A stretch of DNA of 64,000 bases. It comes from Anaerolineales bacterium (GTDB taxonomy: Bacteria > Chloroflexota > Anaerolineae > Anaerolineales > Villigracilaceae). Within the stretch, counting starts at the first letter, position 1, and each line of letters starts with the position of its first letter. A model generated the notes under the pieces. That model ran no database searches. It was not told the origin of the DNA and saw nothing but the letters and a program-made list of their open reading frames with translations. Below are positions 33,177 to 41,812 of the stretch, one piece after another. Position numbers and translations under genes: made by a program. The stretch lies in NCBI GenBank assembly GCA_020634895.1, contig JACKAV010000005.1, positions 62,001 through 126,000 on the forward strand. Reading direction: 5' to 3'.

Positions 33177-34385
33177 CTATTTTTTGGCGTTCAAGTTCCG
33201 GTCACGAAAGAGGCGGCGAATGGTCACGAACAGACGCGAGCCGGGAGGCGGTGGCGGCTGGGTCACTTCCTTTTCGGGCCACGGGTCCACATCCAGCATC
33301 TTCCGCATGATGTATTTCCATAACAAGGCGGCGGTGGCAAGGATTGGCGCAGCGACCACAACGCCGAGGATGCCAAAGAGGTTGGCAGCGATGATCGCGG
33401 CGACCAACACTGCGGCGGGATGCACTTTCAGCGCGTTCGACATAATGCGCGGTGAAACGATGTTGTCGAATATCTGGTCGATCAGCAGCGCCACGCCCAG
33501 AACGATGATGGTATACGTCAGGTCTGGGAGATGGAAGAGGGTGAATTCCTGAAAGTACGCGACGATAACCAACACCACCCAATTGACAGCGGGACCGACG
33601 TATGGAACAAAGCGCGCCAGCCCGGCGAGGAATGCAAGACTGATGGCGTAATGCACGCCCAGTATGGTCAACACAATGGTGTAGATAATGACCGTGAGAA
33701 AGAAGATGATGATCTGCCCGCGCAGGAAGGCATTCCAAATCCGCCCAAGCTCGCGGCTGAGGCGGGCAAAATCGTTGCCGTAGCCGGGAACATCCACTGT
33801 CAGTATGCGACCCCGCAAACCGCGGCTCTCTATCAGCGTGAAATAGGAGACCAGCAGTACGAACAGCGTCCAACCGAAAAAGTTGGCAGCGCCGCCCGCC
33901 ACGGTCCCAAGCAGGGTGCCGGTGCGGCTGAGCATCGGTTGGATCATTCCCAGCACCTGTTTGCTTAGATCGTTCAGATCAAGGTGACTGAAATCCAACT
34001 TGAAGGGTCCAAGTTGGAAGACCTGCCCTGAGATATTATCGATCAACTGCGGAAGGGTCTTCAACGCGTCCTGCACAATGACCACAAGACTCTGAATCTG
34101 TTGCACCACGCCAACGCCGCCAAGGGTCAACAACCCAAGCAAAAGGATGATAATGACGATGAAGATAATACCCACCGCAAAATTCCAGGAGATGTGAAGT
34201 TTACGCTGCAAAAAATCCGCGATGGGATGGAAAAGGTATGAGAGCAGGAACGCCATCACCAGGGGCGTGATGATGAACTGGAATTTGACCAGCAGCGCAC
34301 CGACGATGACGACAATGGTAAGCGCCACGACCAGTTTTGTATTTGTGCCCCAGCTAGGGGATGTGTCTTTGGGTGTTTGTTCCAT
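33177..34385 (-). CDS. AI-2E transporter family (PerM/YdiK-like) membrane protein
   Basis: 402 residues from ATG 34385, which has AGGAAG 7-8 nt upstream; the frame extends 21 codons further without a ribosome site. Seven or eight membrane helices, starting with the family pattern FIITPLVMAFLLSYLFHPIADFLQ near residue 40, then the amphipathic extracytoplasmic middle, and GLARFVPYVGPAVNWVVLVI plus VVAAPILATAALLWKYI. The family includes putative exporters of autoinducer-2 and Na+/H+ antiporters; substrate is not predictable here. Confidence 0.88.
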   Translation of the reverse strand: MEQTPKDTSPSWGTNTKLVVALTIVVIVGALLVKFQFIITPLVMAFLLSYLFHPIADFLQRKLHISWNFAVGIIFIVIIILLLGLLTLGGVGVVQQIQSLVVIVQDALKTLPQLIDNISGQVFQLGPFKLDFSHLDLNDLSKQVLGMIQPMLSRTGTLLGTVAGGAANFFGWTLFVLLVSYFTLIESRGLRGRILTVDVPGYGNDFARLSRELGRIWNAFLRGQIIIFFLTVIIYTIVLTILGVHYAISLAFLAGLARFVPYVGPAVNWVVLVIVAYFQEFTLFHLPDLTYTIIVLGVALLIDQIFDNIVSPRIMSNALKVHPAAVLVAAIIAANLFGILGVVVAAPILATAALLWKYIMRKMLDVDPWPEKEVTQPPPPPGSRLFVTIRRLFRDRNLNAKK

Positions 34386-34482
34386 AAATTGGCTTCCTGC
34401 ATCGATTATCCAAGATCCATATTCCAATCGTTGATTCGATTCTATCAAAGTTGGATGATTTTACAACTCGTTCTCATCTTGA

Positions 34483-34511
34483 AATAAAAAACCCGCAGGC
34501 ATGCCTGCGGG
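34483..34511 (-). terminator. Terminator of the FHA-domain gene
   Basis: Perfect 20-bp palindrome CCCGCAGGCATGCCTGCGGG (34492-34511); on the minus strand it is followed by TTTTTTATTT. Confidence 0.88.
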
Positions 34512-34529
34512 GAGGGGATTGCATTCACA

Positions 34530-35099
34530 CTAACAGCCTGAAATGAACGGGAAGAAAACGCACCAGCGATAGGTCGCGTCGACCCACCAAAAGAATCCCG
34601 CGCATACGCAGATAAAGAGGAGCACGCCAACGCCAATGAAGATCGGCGTCAGGTTGGTCTTCTTCCCAGCCGGAGGAGCGGAATAGGATTGGGCGGGTGC
34701 CTGCTGCTGATAGGCTGGCGCGGGAGAAGAATAAGCAGGTGGAGGAGCCGCCTGCTGAACTGCCCGGCGCGATACAGCAACGGTCGCACCGGCATCGGAT
34801 GCGATCCCATCGTACATGAGGACGATCTGCTCGCCCAGAGAGACCACGTCACCCGGTTTGAGCACAACCGGACCGGCAAGGCGCTGTCCATTTACAAAGG
34901 TGCCATTTGTAGAACCGAGGTCTTCCAAAACATATTTCCCGCCCTGGAACATAAGACGCGCATGCTTTCGTGAAACTTCGGCGTCATTGATAGCAACGGC
35001 GTTGGTTGAGTCGCGTCCAATGGTGAGTTGATCCCCATCCAAAGGGAAGGTCACACCCGGCGTAGGACCCGATCTCATAACAAATTGAAATTGTGCCAT
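34530..35099 (-). CDS. FHA-domain protein with C-terminal membrane segment
   Basis: 189 residues; ATG at 35099 with GGAGGA upstream (the longer frame starts 9 codons earlier without support). FHA domain at about 1-95: LTIGRDSTN, VSRKHARL, LEDLGSTNGTFVNGQ, the complete phosphothreonine-binding set. Then a Pro/Ala/Gln-rich linker (105-145), and a membrane helix (150-172, PIFIGVGVLLFICVCAGFF) with a short Cys-containing tail. FHA domains bind phosphothreonine proteins, usually products of Ser/Thr kinases; no such kinase is in the window. Downstream of, and separate from, the REC-TadZ operon. Confidence 0.88.
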   Translation of the reverse strand: MAQFQFVMRSGPTPGVTFPLDGDQLTIGRDSTNAVAINDAEVSRKHARLMFQGGKYVLEDLGSTNGTFVNGQRLAGPVVLKPGDVVSLGEQIVLMYDGIASDAGATVAVSRRAVQQAAPPPAYSSPAPAYQQQAPAQSYSAPPAGKKTNLTPIFIGVGVLLFICVCAGFFWWVDATYRWCVFFPFISGC

Positions 35100-35168
35100 C
35101 TTCTTCCTCCAACAATTGTATGTCAATAATTCCCGACAAGTTTACAATCTTCACGCCAAAAAGTCAAA

Positions 35169-36413
35169 CTATTGTTTTTTATCCTTTTTTTGAGGCGCTT
35201 CGACACTTCCATCACGGGGAACGGTCTTGCTTGTGCGTGGAAGATAGATCATAAAAACGGTTCCAACCCCCATCTTGCTTTTGACTTCGATACGTCCGCC
35301 GTGCCCCTGCACGATCTGTTTGCAAATGGAAAGTCCCAGCCCGGTGCCGGATGCGCGCGTTTCATGCTCGCGCACACGATAGAACTTTTGGAAGAGATGC
35401 GGCAGCGCCTCATCCGGGATGCCGATGCCTGTATCCTGAATAATGATCATGAGCTCATTATCGAAGATTTCAGCGCGCAATAAGACACTGCCGTTGGGAC
35501 GGTTGTATTTGATGGCATTGCTCAGCAGATTCAAAAAGACCTGCTTGATCTTATCGCGGTCGGCTTCGACGAGCGGAAGTCCTTCCGGCGATTCGACCCG
35601 AACGTGAATATTATCCTCCACCGCCTTCGTGGACATAATATCCTTGCATTCATACATAAGGTCTGCCAGGCTGAAAATGACCTTGCGGTATTGCACGCGT
35701 CCCGACTCCAGCCGAGCCAGATCCAGGAAGGAGGACGCCAGCGCGTTCAAACGCATGGTCTCGCTGTGGATGTTCTGGATGATCTGGTCACGCTGGTCCT
35801 GCGACATCTCCGGGCGCAGCAAAAGATAAGTTGCCGTACTCAGTGATGAAAGCGGCGTGCGAAGCTCATGCACGAACTCGGAGATCAGGTCCGATTGCTG
35901 GAAGAGGCGGGTATTCTCGATCGCCACAGCCGCCTGTGCGCCCAACACCAAAAGCAGGGATTCGTCGATCTCGGTGAATTTCCCCTTGTGTTTGTTCAAC
36001 GCCTCCAACACGCCGACGATCTTGTTCTTTGTGATGAGAGGAATTCCCAGCAGCGACTGGGTCGATAGACCCGTAACCGCCTCCACGTTGGAATAGAAGC
36101 GCTCATCCTCATGGGCATTGGTAATGCGCACCGGCTTGCGATTCGTCACGATCCAACCGGCGATGCTGCCGTCGAGCGGAACGGTGATCCCCCGCCGCGT
36201 GGACTCATCCATGTTGGTGGAAACTTGAAAATACAACTGGCGTGAAGCGTCGTCATATAAAAGGATCGAAGCCGCCTCAGCGCCGCTGATCTCCGCCGCG
36301 GCATGTACAATGCGCGAAAGCAAAATATCCAGGTCGAGGGTGGAAGCGAGGTCGCGCGAAATGTCGATAAGCCGGCGGTAGCTATCCAATCGTTCTGTTT
36401 TTATCTCAGCCAT
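35169..36413 (-). CDS. Cytosolic GAF-domain sensor histidine kinase
   Basis: 414 residues with no membrane helix. GAF domain at about 15-175 (IVHAAAEISGAEAASILLYD, GIPLITKNKIVGVLEALNKH), HisKA dimerisation domain with the phospho-acceptor His in SEFVHELRTPLSSL (about 182), and HATPase_c with NLLSNAIKYN, DTGIGIPDEAL and GTGLGLSICKQIVQGHGG. All kinase boxes are present. Its start overlaps the sirtuin gene by 8 nt, and the first gene of the operon carries a canonical receiver domain, so a kinase-receiver pair is likely (inference). Confidence 0.92.
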   Translation of the reverse strand: MAEIKTERLDSYRRLIDISRDLASTLDLDILLSRIVHAAAEISGAEAASILLYDDASRQLYFQVSTNMDESTRRGITVPLDGSIAGWIVTNRKPVRITNAHEDERFYSNVEAVTGLSTQSLLGIPLITKNKIVGVLEALNKHKGKFTEIDESLLLVLGAQAAVAIENTRLFQQSDLISEFVHELRTPLSSLSTATYLLLRPEMSQDQRDQIIQNIHSETMRLNALASSFLDLARLESGRVQYRKVIFSLADLMYECKDIMSTKAVEDNIHVRVESPEGLPLVEADRDKIKQVFLNLLSNAIKYNRPNGSVLLRAEIFDNELMIIIQDTGIGIPDEALPHLFQKFYRVREHETRASGTGLGLSICKQIVQGHGGRIEVKSKMGVGTVFMIYLPRTSKTVPRDGSVEAPQKKDKKQ

Positions 36414-37182
36414 TTAAAACTCTCTCCGTAATTGCAGGCAGTACCGTCGCAACGTCATCCAAAATGGATACATCCGCACGGACGTTCAAATAAGTGGGTG
36501 TATTGTTGATAATGATCAAATGTGCGCCCCGATCCAACGCCTGCATGGGAAGTCCCGCCACCGGCAAAACCTCAAGGGATGACCCGGCAACGAGCATCAG
36601 GTCGCACCCGCGTGCTTCACGCTGGGCAGAAAACCATGCCGCCTGTGGAAGCTGTTCGCCAAAAAGGATCACATCCGGCTTGAGCACCTGCGAACATTTG
36701 GGGCAATGCGGAATCTCGCCGCAATCGACAAAAGATGCGATATACGGCTCCGCCTGTACTTTATGATAACACTGTGTACAGGTCAGCGTTTGCATGGTAC
36801 CGTGCATTTCAATGACAGTTTTCGAACCGGCTTTTTGATGAAGAATATCGATGTTTTGCGTGATGATGGCTTTGATGTACCCCCGCTTTTCAAGCGCCGC
36901 CAAAGCCAGGTGCGCCGAATTGGGTCTGGCTTCGAACATTTGACTCGCCAGCGGGCGGAACCATTTAAAAAACTGACTCGGGTCCGTACGAAACGTACTT
37001 AGTGAAGCGACTTCAAGCGGCTCATCCCTTGACCATAAGCCTGTCCCCGACGACCGGAAATCCGGAATCCCGGACGGTGTTGAAATCCCCGCCCCGGTCA
37101 GAATGACCGCATGTTTCGCCTGGCGGATCAGATCTGCGGCAAATTCAATGCCGGTCCGGGTCTGGGGAGAGTGAGTGGTCAT
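36406..37182 (-). CDS. Sirtuin-type NAD-dependent protein deacylase
   Basis: 258 residues, Sir2 family. NAD-binding GAGISTPSGIPDFRSSGTGLW, split by the usual Rossmann helix, TQNIDILHQKAGS and the catalytic HG in EMHGTM, and a four-Cys zinc site CTQC...CPKC. Residues that would mark a desuccinylase (the Tyr/Arg pair) are not obvious, so deacetylase or a related deacylase are both possible. It is sandwiched by overlapping genes: 4 nt with REC-TadZ upstream and 8 nt with the kinase downstream, an unusual setting for a sirtuin. Confidence 0.92.
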   Translation of the reverse strand: MTTHSPQTRTGIEFAADLIRQAKHAVILTGAGISTPSGIPDFRSSGTGLWSRDEPLEVASLSTFRTDPSQFFKWFRPLASQMFEARPNSAHLALAALEKRGYIKAIITQNIDILHQKAGSKTVIEMHGTMQTLTCTQCYHKVQAEPYIASFVDCGEIPHCPKCSQVLKPDVILFGEQLPQAAWFSAQREARGCDLMLVAGSSLEVLPVAGLPMQALDRGAHLIIINNTPTYLNVRADVSILDDVATVLPAITERVLNG

Positions 37183-38342
37183 CGCGCCTTTTCACGCTCG
37201 ATGATGGCATCTGCGATCTTCAGGAACTGCTGCGCCACCATATTCTCAGGCTGCGCAACAATGGCAGGCGTGTGCAGACGCGAAGCCTGCATGAACAACT
37301 CCGGCATGGGGGTTAACACCGTCAGGATCGAATGTCCCAACTTTGTTTGCGCCTGTGCCTTTGGGATTTGAGCTTCTGACCGTTGGCGGTTATTCAAAAC
37401 AACCGATATGGTCTTGGGGTCGACCTTCAAGCCGATAATTTCATCCAACAATATTTTGGTGTTTTGGATGGAATGCTGCATACCCTCCATAATGAGGATC
37501 CGTTCCGCGCACAGGGGCAGTACTTTTTGCACAAAAGATGGCAGCCCTGATCCAAGATCCAATACAACAAATTTGGCAAGTGTAGAAAGACGAGTGACCA
37601 ATGCCTCAAAGTTGCCCGCACGCGATGCAAGATCCACATCTTTCGGATTATCCGAAGATGCCATAACCTTAATTCCAGAACCGTGTGCTGCAAGAGACGC
37701 CTGTACTTTTTCACGTGTGACTTCCGCCGGAAGCCCCTTAAGAATCTCCGATAATCCGGCTTGATCTGAAACCCCAAGGTCGATACCGAGGGTGCCCTGC
37801 CCAGGGGTGAACTCGGCAAGGATCACATCTTCGTGGGTCCGATTAAATATGGCAGCCGCAACATTCGCCGCAACCGTTGTAACACCCATTCCGCCCCGCG
37901 TTGACAGGAAGCCAATCACATAGCCATGCTTTTCCTGCGAGACCGTCTGAATTTCTCCCGTATTTTTAGCGGATGTACGCGCAAGCAGTGTACGGACATG
38001 CGCTTCAAGTTCAGTGGGATGCGTCGGCTTGGTCAGATAATCGTCCGCACCAACCTCAAAGCCTGTCACTTTATCGTCAAGTTGTGTTTTGGCAGTGAAC
38101 ATCAGGATTGGAATGGCAGCAGTCGCCGGGTTCTTACGCAGACGGCGCGTTACCTCATAACCGTCCATGTCCGGCATCATCACATCCAGCAGTATCAGAT
38201 CCGGGCGGTCTTCAAACGCTTTTACCAGCCCCTGGGGACCATTCGATGCCGCACTGACCTTATACCCCTGTCGCTGGAGCATCAAGCCAACCAACCGCAG
38301 GGTATCCACATCGTCGTCAATAATTAATATCCGTTCAGACAT
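37179..38342 (-). CDS. Receiver domain fused to TadZ/CpaE-like ATPase
   Basis: 387 residues; ATG at 38342 with GAGG upstream is preferred to GTG 5 codons earlier. Residues 1-120 form a canonical response-regulator receiver: ILIIDDDVDT, phospho-acceptor Asp in LILLDVMMPDMDGYE, Thr in MFTAKT and Lys in YLTKPT. A linker leads to a ParA/MinD-like domain (140-387): the P-loop reads STRGGMGVTT, so both lysines of the standard KGGxGKTT are replaced, as often in TadZ/CpaE proteins. TadZ/CpaE proteins localise the Flp (Tad) pilus machinery at the cell pole. Usually their receiver is degenerate; here it looks phosphorylatable. Followed, with overlaps, by a sirtuin and a histidine kinase. Confidence 0.85.
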   Translation of the reverse strand: MSERILIIDDDVDTLRLVGLMLQRQGYKVSAASNGPQGLVKAFEDRPDLILLDVMMPDMDGYEVTRRLRKNPATAAIPILMFTAKTQLDDKVTGFEVGADDYLTKPTHPTELEAHVRTLLARTSAKNTGEIQTVSQEKHGYVIGFLSTRGGMGVTTVAANVAAAIFNRTHEDVILAEFTPGQGTLGIDLGVSDQAGLSEILKGLPAEVTREKVQASLAAHGSGIKVMASSDNPKDVDLASRAGNFEALVTRLSTLAKFVVLDLGSGLPSFVQKVLPLCAERILIMEGMQHSIQNTKILLDEIIGLKVDPKTISVVLNNRQRSEAQIPKAQAQTKLGHSILTVLTPMPELFMQASRLHTPAIVAQPENMVAQQFLKIADAIIEREKAR

Positions 38343-38447
38343 AATTACCTCACTCACAACCTTCCGAAATTAGAAAAACTACTAAATCCTACTTACCTGC
38401 TTTTCTAATTATAACGGACAAGTCCAAATTCTTTCATTCCAAGGTCA

Positions 38448-38456
38448 TGCTATAAT
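38448..38456 (+). promoter_or_regulatory. Extended -10 promoter of the tmRNA
   Basis: TGCTATAAT, with the hexamer at 38451-38456. The mature tmRNA begins about 44 nt downstream, leaving a processed leader. Confidence 0.55.
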
Positions 38457-38499
38457 GAAAATAGCTTCGGGACACCCGTTTTACGGGAGTCACCTCCCA

Positions 38500-38880
38500 G
38501 GGGATGACAGGCTTCGACGGGAGAGGCTGGTCCCGGAATGCGAGCCGAGCGCGCACCGATCTCGTAAAATCAGTGCAAACAATCAAGTGCCAACAACCGC
38601 ACTTACGCTGCTATGCCCCTCGCCGCCTAAGGTGAGAGCGTAACAGTCAGCATCCTAGATGATGCTGCGTCCGCCGTCCCCGTTCTCCACCCGGTGCCGG
38701 ATCGGGCGAGACAATGATGGAGTGCTGCGTGTGATTCTGCTAAACACGCTTAAGCCCAGCAGATGGTCACAGGCTTACCAGCCCGCCGGGGTGTCTGTGG
38801 TGACGATAAGCGGCAGGCTACGCTCGTAGAGTTCCGAGGGTCGAATCTTTCGGACCCGGGTTCAATTCCCGGCATCTCCA
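38500..38880 (+). ncRNA. ssrA: Transfer-messenger RNA (tmRNA)
   Basis: Rescues stalled ribosomes and adds a degradation tag. The 5' end GGGGATGACAGGCTTCGACG and 3' end CCGGGTTCAATTCCCGGCATCTCC-A show the tRNA-like half: acceptor GGGGATG/CATCTCC and a T-arm GGGTTCAATTCCC (listed in parts). About 381 nt. The most likely tag is ANNRTYAAMPLAA followed by TAA (38589-38630), because it ends in Leu-Ala-Ala as most tags do. A second open frame from GCA at 38573 would give a 22-residue tag without that ending. CCA is not encoded. Confidence 0.95.
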
Positions 38881-38885
38881 CACCT

Positions 38886-38923
38886 ATTCGACCAGCAGTT
38901 ATACTGCTGGTCGAATTCCATTT
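38886..38923 (+). terminator. tmRNA terminator
   Basis: ATTCGACCAGCAG-TTATA-CTGCTGGTCGAAT, a perfect 13-bp stem, followed by TCCATTTTATT. The next gene's ribosome site lies just after it. Confidence 0.8.
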
Positions 38924-38937
38924 TATTGGAGCATTCT

Positions 38938-39678
38938 ATGAAAAAGAGATTTTTTCTGATCGGATTTCTCGCCCTAACCTCTGCCTGCAATTTGCCCGAC
39001 TCCACGCCTGCCGCTGTATCTGCTCCCACGCAGACGCCTCCCGCCGCGCCGACAACTGTCAGCGTTGCACCGAGCTTGGGACCCACCGAAACAGCCGTCC
39101 CCACGCCCGAGCCGCCGTCACTTTATTTCACAGAAGAATTCGACGTTGAATCGCCCTACTGGGAATTCTTCCAGACCGGCGGAGAACAATCCCCTGTTAC
39201 TTCTTTTCAGAACAGCACATTGCAGATCAGTATCTCTTCGCCTGATACCTGGCTGATTGGAATTCACAACGCCCATTCATACAAGAATGTTTTTGTTCGC
39301 GCAAAGACGACTCTCAACCCGATTGGCTCGGCTGGGTTGATCTGCCGCTACACTGAAGAAGAGGGATGGTATGAATTCAATGCAGCCAATGACGGGAATT
39401 ACAGCGTACTGCTCGGTCAATGGCTTTCGCCGGGAGTGGTTAAATACATTCCCATCGTCAGTGACGGAAGCAATAGTTTACGTGGGAACACGACCAGCGA
39501 GATCGGCTTTTTCTGCGAAGATGATTTTTTGCAGCTCTATGTGAATGATGCCCTTCTCCGCCGAGTGGATGTGACCAATTACGGGCTGACCGAGGGCAAG
39601 ATCGGAATCACAGCATCGTCATTTGCCAATTTCCCAATGACAGCAAATTTCGAATGGGTATCCGTTTCCGAAAAATAA
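38938..39678 (+). CDS. Lipoprotein with LamG/concanavalin-like domain
   Basis: 246 residues; ATG at 38938 with GGAG upstream. Signal peptide MKKRFFLIGFLALTSAC with lipobox Cys about residue 17, a Pro/Thr/Ala-rich linker to about 65, then a beta-sandwich-like region: FTEEFDVESPYWEFF, VFVRAKTTLNP, GLICRYTEEEGWYEF, GFFCEDDFLQLYVNDALL. This arrangement, with the LQLYVND strand, is that of laminin-G/DUF1080-type carbohydrate-binding modules. The related layout at 55213 suggests a paralog family. Cell-surface, function unknown. Confidence 0.75.
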   Translation: MKKRFFLIGFLALTSACNLPDSTPAAVSAPTQTPPAAPTTVSVAPSLGPTETAVPTPEPPSLYFTEEFDVESPYWEFFQTGGEQSPVTSFQNSTLQISISSPDTWLIGIHNAHSYKNVFVRAKTTLNPIGSAGLICRYTEEEGWYEFNAANDGNYSVLLGQWLSPGVVKYIPIVSDGSNSLRGNTTSEIGFFCEDDFLQLYVNDALLRRVDVTNYGLTEGKIGITASSFANFPMTANFEWVSVSEK

Positions 39679-39693
39679 CCTGCTCAAACACTG

Positions 39694-39723
39694 GAGCCGC
39701 TCAATTGAGCGGCTCTTTTTATT
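39694..39723 (+). terminator. Terminator after the lipoprotein gene
   Basis: GAGCCGCTC-AATT-GAGCGGCTC, a perfect 9-bp stem, followed by TTTTTATT. Confidence 0.88.
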
Positions 39724-39848
39724 CAAAACCAATACAGTGTTAACAGAATTCTTGCATAAATCGCTTAAGATTTTCCCATTGAAATAGAACAGAAAAGATC
39801 AAGCGCCCAAAGCACGACGAAATCCATTTGGGCACAAGGAGTTTTCTC

Positions 39849-41726
39849 ATGGGCAAAATTATAGGAATTGACCTCGGTACAACCAACAGCGTCGTCTCCG
39901 TTATGGAAGGCGGCTCCCCGACTGTCATCACCACAGCAGAAGGCGGGCGTTTATGTCCGTCCGTTGTGGCGTTCAACAAGAACGGCGAACGCATGGTCGG
40001 GCAGACTGCCAAACGACAGGCTGTTGTAAACCCCGATAACACAATCTACTCCATCAAACGCTTCATTGGACGTCATTATGAAGAGACCGAAACCGAACGC
40101 GCGATGGTGCCGTATCAAGTTTCGCAGGGTCCCACCGGCGATGTGCGCGTAAAAGTACCCGTCAACGGCAGGGAATATTCACCGCAGGAAATCAGCGCGA
40201 TGGTGCTGGGCAAGCTCAAGGCGGATGCTGAATCGTATCTCGGTGAACCGGTCACTCAGGCAGTGATCACCGTCCCGGCGTACTTCAACGACAGCCAGCG
40301 TCAAGCTACCAAGGATGCAGGGAAGATCGCAGGCTTGGAAGTGCTGCGCATCATCAACGAGCCGACAGCTTCTGCGCTGGCGTATGGCTTGGACAAAAAG
40401 AAGAACGAAACCATCCTCGTCTTCGACCTCGGCGGCGGTACATTCGACGTATCCGTTCTCGAAGTAGGCGAAGGCGTGATCGAAGTGAAATCCACGAACG
40501 GCGATACCCACCTCGGCGGTGACGATTGGGATCAGAAGATCACCAACTGGGCAGCCGATGAATTCAAGAAGGATCAGGGCATCGACCTGCGCACTGACCG
40601 CCAGGCATTACAACGTCTGCGCGAGGCGGCGGAGAAAGCCAAGATCGAACTCTCGACTGTGATGGAAACAGAGATCAACCTGCCGTACATCACTGCGGAT
40701 GCATCCGGACCGAAACACTTGCAGTTGAAGCTCAGCCGCTCCAAATTCGAGCAGATGACCGAAGACCTGCTCCAGCGCTGCCGACATCCGTTCGAAGCGG
40801 CGTTGAAGGACGCGGGCATGACCGCCGATAAACTCGATGAGGTTGTGCTCGTGGGCGGTTCCACGCGTATGCCGATGGTCTCGGAACTGGTCCGCAAGCT
40901 GACGCAGAAGGAACCGAACAAAGGCGTGAACCCTGATGAAGTTGTGGCAGTCGGCGCAGCCATTCAAGGCGGCGTGCTCGGCGGCGAAGTGAAAGACATT
41001 CTCCTGCTCGATGTGACCCCGCTCTCGCTCGGCGTGGAAACAATGGGCAGCGTGATGACCGTCATGATCGAACGCAACACAACCATCCCTGTCCGCAAGA
41101 CAGAGGTGTATTCCACCGCCGCGGACAACCAAACCGCCGTGGACATCCACGTGCTGCAAGGCGAACGTCCGATGGCTGGCGATAACATGTCGCTTGGGCG
41201 CTTCCGCCTCGACGGAATCCCACCGGCACCGCGCGGCGTCCCGCAGGTTGAAGTGACCTTCGACATCGATGCCAACGGCATCCTGCACGTCACCGCGAAG
41301 GATAAGGCGACCGGCAAGGAACAGAAAGTGACCATCACTGCTTCGACCAACCTGAACAAAAGCGACATCGAACGCATGGTGCAGGAATCCAAGCAGAACG
41401 AAGCTGCCGACAAGAAGCGCCGTGAAGTGATCCAGGTCAAGAACGATGCGGACAATCTCACGTATCAGATCGAGAAAGCTCTGCGCGACCTCGGCGACAA
41501 GGTTCCATCCGCTGAGAAGGATTCGATCGAAGCCAAGGTCAACGAGTTGAAGCAAGCCGCTCAGGGCGAAGACATCGAACATATCAAGAAGTTGACCGAG
41601 GAATTGCAGAACACCTTCCATGCCCTCAGCCAGCAGATGTACGCTCAAGGTCAGGGCGGTCAAGCCCAGCCCGAGGGCGGTCCCGAACCGGACGATAATG
41701 TGGTCGACGGCGAAGTGAAAGAATAA
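39849..41726 (+). CDS. dnaK: Chaperone protein DnaK (Hsp70)
   Basis: ATP-dependent folding chaperone; 625 residues. ATPase signatures IGIDLGTTNS, VFDLGGGTFDVS and VLVGGSTRMPMV, the linker DILLLDVTPLSLG, substrate domain from about 390, and C-terminal tail ending DGEVKE. The start ATG 39849 has AAGGAG with 7-nt spacing; the frame extends 7 codons upstream without support. grpE and dnaJ are not adjacent, and no CIRCE element is seen upstream. A terminator follows at 41739. Confidence 0.96.
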   Translation: MGKIIGIDLGTTNSVVSVMEGGSPTVITTAEGGRLCPSVVAFNKNGERMVGQTAKRQAVVNPDNTIYSIKRFIGRHYEETETERAMVPYQVSQGPTGDVRVKVPVNGREYSPQEISAMVLGKLKADAESYLGEPVTQAVITVPAYFNDSQRQATKDAGKIAGLEVLRIINEPTASALAYGLDKKKNETILVFDLGGGTFDVSVLEVGEGVIEVKSTNGDTHLGGDDWDQKITNWAADEFKKDQGIDLRTDRQALQRLREAAEKAKIELSTVMETEINLPYITADASGPKHLQLKLSRSKFEQMTEDLLQRCRHPFEAALKDAGMTADKLDEVVLVGGSTRMPMVSELVRKLTQKEPNKGVNPDEVVAVGAAIQGGVLGGEVKDILLLDVTPLSLGVETMGSVMTVMIERNTTIPVRKTEVYSTAADNQTAVDIHVLQGERPMAGDNMSLGRFRLDGIPPAPRGVPQVEVTFDIDANGILHVTAKDKATGKEQKVTITASTNLNKSDIERMVQESKQNEAADKKRREVIQVKNDADNLTYQIEKALRDLGDKVPSAEKDSIEAKVNELKQAAQGEDIEHIKKLTEELQNTFHALSQQMYAQGQGGQAQPEGGPEPDDNVVDGEVKE

Positions 41727-41738
41727 ACGTCAATCAGC

Positions 41739-41776
41739 AGACCTCCGAAGTCTTTGAGACTTCGGAGGTCTTTTTG
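41739..41776 (+). terminator. dnaK terminator
   Basis: AGACCTCCGAAGTC-TTTGA-GACTTCGGAGGTCT, a perfect 14-bp stem followed by TTTTG. Confidence 0.9.
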
Positions 41777-41800
41777 TATGTATATAATGCCCACGCTGGG

Positions 41801-41806
41801 TATAAT
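41801..41806 (+). promoter_or_regulatory. -10 box giving a leaderless DUF402 mRNA
   Basis: TATAAT with exactly 6 nt before the ATG at 41813, the same geometry as rlmD. Another TATAAT lies at 41783-41788. Confidence 0.6.
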
Positions 41807-41812
41807 CCCGCC

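Noticed and set aside
39751..39780. Possible heat-shock sigma promoter CTTGCA-N18-CCCATT before dnaK
   Set aside because: The match to the known consensus is weak and the spacing too long; no CIRCE inverted repeat is present either, so dnaK regulation is left open.
40608..41663. 351-codon open frame antisense to dnaK
   Set aside because: Antisense frames in dnaK are a well-known artefact of its codon pattern.
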